Of a stretch of DNA of 64,000 nucleotides, positions 62,892-64,000 are shown piece after piece. The stretch is taken from assembly GCF_000422545.1 (NCBI RefSeq), contig NZ_AULZ01000005.1, forward strand, positions 62,001 through 126,000, in the 5' to 3' direction. Origin of the DNA: Desulfocurvibacter africanus subsp. africanus DSM 2603 (GTDB taxonomy: Bacteria; Desulfobacterota; Desulfovibrionia; Desulfovibrionales; Desulfovibrionaceae). Each line of letters opens with the position of its first letter. Positions within the stretch are counted from its first letter, which is position 1. The position numbers were made by a program, and so were the translations under genes. Below the pieces are notes generated by a model. That model had not been told where the DNA came from and did no database searches. It was given only the letters and a program-made list of their open reading frames with translations.

Positions 62892-63800
62892 ATGGGCGGC
62901 AGCGTGGAAGAATATCTGCTCATAGCCGACCTGGCCAAGGCTGCGGGAATGGCCAGGAATATCGTGCGCCGCTACGTGAAGTCCTTTCCGAGACTCTTTC
63001 CGGGCAAGCGCTTCGGCCGTGTCACACGTTATCCGGAAGCGTCGGTCGAAACGTTGCAGCGCATCGCGGAGCTCTACCGCGAGGGCCTTAACGCCGCCGA
63101 GATCAAAAAGCGCCTGACCGGAGCAGAGCCTGGTGAGCGCGAGAAGTCAGCTCAATCAGGGATTGCTCCGGTAGTTGAGTCAAAGACAGCCCTGGAGCCT
63201 GCTGAAGGCGCTGTTCGAGATGCGGCCCGAAACGAGGCCGATGATGAGCGAATCGTGGAGTTGTCCACCGAACTACGCAGATTGACCGGGGAGCTGGACG
63301 CCGTACGCCAGGAGGCCGTGCGGCTGGCCGGGCAGGTGAACCAGTTGACTCGGGACCGCCTGGAAAACCTGGAGCGGCAAGAGCGTCTGGAAGCGCGCCT
63401 GAACGAGCTCGAGGCCTTGCAGGGTCCGCCTGCGGAGTTCCTGCGCCTGCCCCTGGTGTTCCGTTCGGAGCAGGGCGAATACCTGGGTGTGACCGATAAG
63501 CAGAGCAGCCAGCATTTCAGCCTGCGCGACTTCGTCTGCATCATCCACAAAAACGCCGGCGGCCGCACTGACGTGGACACGAGCTGGCAACGCTCCGGCA
63601 ACGCAGGCTGGCGGCTGATCATCCGCGAAATAGCCTCGGTCACGGGTCGCAGCAAGAGCCATTACGTGGACGTGGAGCGCTTCGCCACGCCCAAGGGCAA
63701 CCTCGTGGCCAAGCTCATGGACCTGTGCTTCGACGGCCAGACCATGCCGCCGTTCTTCGTCTACGAGCTGTTCCGGCAGATCGGCCGGGACTTCACTTAA
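62892..63800 (+). CDS. MerR-like DNA-binding protein with coiled coil
   Basis: 302 aa from ATG 62892 (MGGSVEEYLLIADLAKAAGM). Residues ~5-75 resemble a MerR-type winged helix (RYPEASVETLQRIAELYREG; EIKKRL). Residues ~120-185 are a coiled coil (LRRLTGELDAVRQEAVRLAG). The C-terminal ~110 residues (LRLPLVFRSEQGEYLGVTDK) are a separate unknown domain. The start is uncertain because the frame is open far upstream without coding character. Confidence 0.72.
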   Translation: MGGSVEEYLLIADLAKAAGMARNIVRRYVKSFPRLFPGKRFGRVTRYPEASVETLQRIAELYREGLNAAEIKKRLTGAEPGEREKSAQSGIAPVVESKTALEPAEGAVRDAARNEADDERIVELSTELRRLTGELDAVRQEAVRLAGQVNQLTRDRLENLERQERLEARLNELEALQGPPAEFLRLPLVFRSEQGEYLGVTDKQSSQHFSLRDFVCIIHKNAGGRTDVDTSWQRSGNAGWRLIIREIASVTGRSKSHYVDVERFATPKGNLVAKLMDLCFDGQTMPPFFVYELFRQIGRDFT

Positions 63801-63939
63801 GCCCTTCCCGCCTCCGCAATACGCATATCGATAAAACAATGGGCTGACCGGGCCCGTCCCCGATGATATCCTGGTTCATTGCCGCCCAAGCCGACAGGAC
63901 CGGCTGCCTGATCGCGGCAAGAGCAAACCAGGAGGCCGC

Positions 63940-64000
63940 ATGCCCTTCGCCATGCCCCCAAGAACACATACGCATGAAGGTCGGGAACGCCGCGTCGGCG
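63940..64000 (+). CDS. Start of a further gene (partial)
   Basis: ATG 63940 with GGAGG 5 nt upstream opens a frame (MPFAMPPRTHTHEGRERRVG) that runs to the window end. Too little is visible to name it. Confidence 0.4.
   Translation, partial: MPFAMPPRTHTHEGRERRVG

Overview
The window looks like the chromosome of a high-GC Desulfovibrionaceae-type deltaproteobacterium. The support is indirect: a Desulfovibrio-style arrangement of an ArsR-methyltransferase regulator beside adenosylhomocysteinase, many GC-rich REP-like hairpins, a glycosyltransferase-rich envelope region, and GC-rich codon use. The genus is an inference; no rRNA is present.

Region 1 (1-22.6 kb) is host chromosome. It holds a DUF2304/GT2 pair, a secreted Asp/Gly-rich lipoprotein, a rhamnosyltransferase-like GT2, a methyltransferase, a large PAS-rich hybrid histidine kinase, a CLC transporter with CBS domains, RibF, an MFS permease, a GT1/GT4-type glycosyltransferase, an LpxR-like outer-membrane protein, a YbaK-family deacylase, AhcY, an ArsR-methyltransferase fusion, a DciA/DUF721 protein and a small basic protein. 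Four copies of a ~128-bp MITE-like element, each flanked by TA, lie between 4.5 and 14.6 kb.

Region 2 (22.6-59.3 kb) starts with tRNA-Gln(CTG) and tRNA-Glu(TTC). The last 45 bp of the tRNA-Glu gene region recur at 59,218-59,262, so the interval is bracketed by attL/attR-like repeats. A complete Mu-like prophage is nested inside. Its ends can be read directly: 22,984 and 57,680 (34,697 bp), with related inverted termini (20/30 matches) and a 5-bp target duplication, CCAAG. Without the prophage the tRNA-bracketed segment would be only about 1.7 kb. The prophage reads right to left: S24 repressor and operator region, Ner-like regulators, MuA transposase, MuB-like ATPase, early genes (Gam, GemA, Mor/C), lysis (M15 peptidase, holin), packaging and head genes (gp27-gp34 equivalents), then contractile-tail genes, including a gp41 with a -2 frameshift site, and tail fibre. 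Three plus-strand or end-located cargo genes (an SNase lipoprotein, a putative zinc protein, a secreted protein next to the repressor) look like morons. A 16-bp dyad, CTGAA-N4-TTCAG, recurs before the lysis gene, the protease/scaffold gene and the right-end cargo gene.

Region 3 (59.3-64 kb) is host again: a natural fusion of an MrfA-type helicase to an MrfB-like DEDD exonuclease, whose linker is built from REP-type hairpins read as protein, then a MerR-like coiled-coil protein and the start of one more gene.
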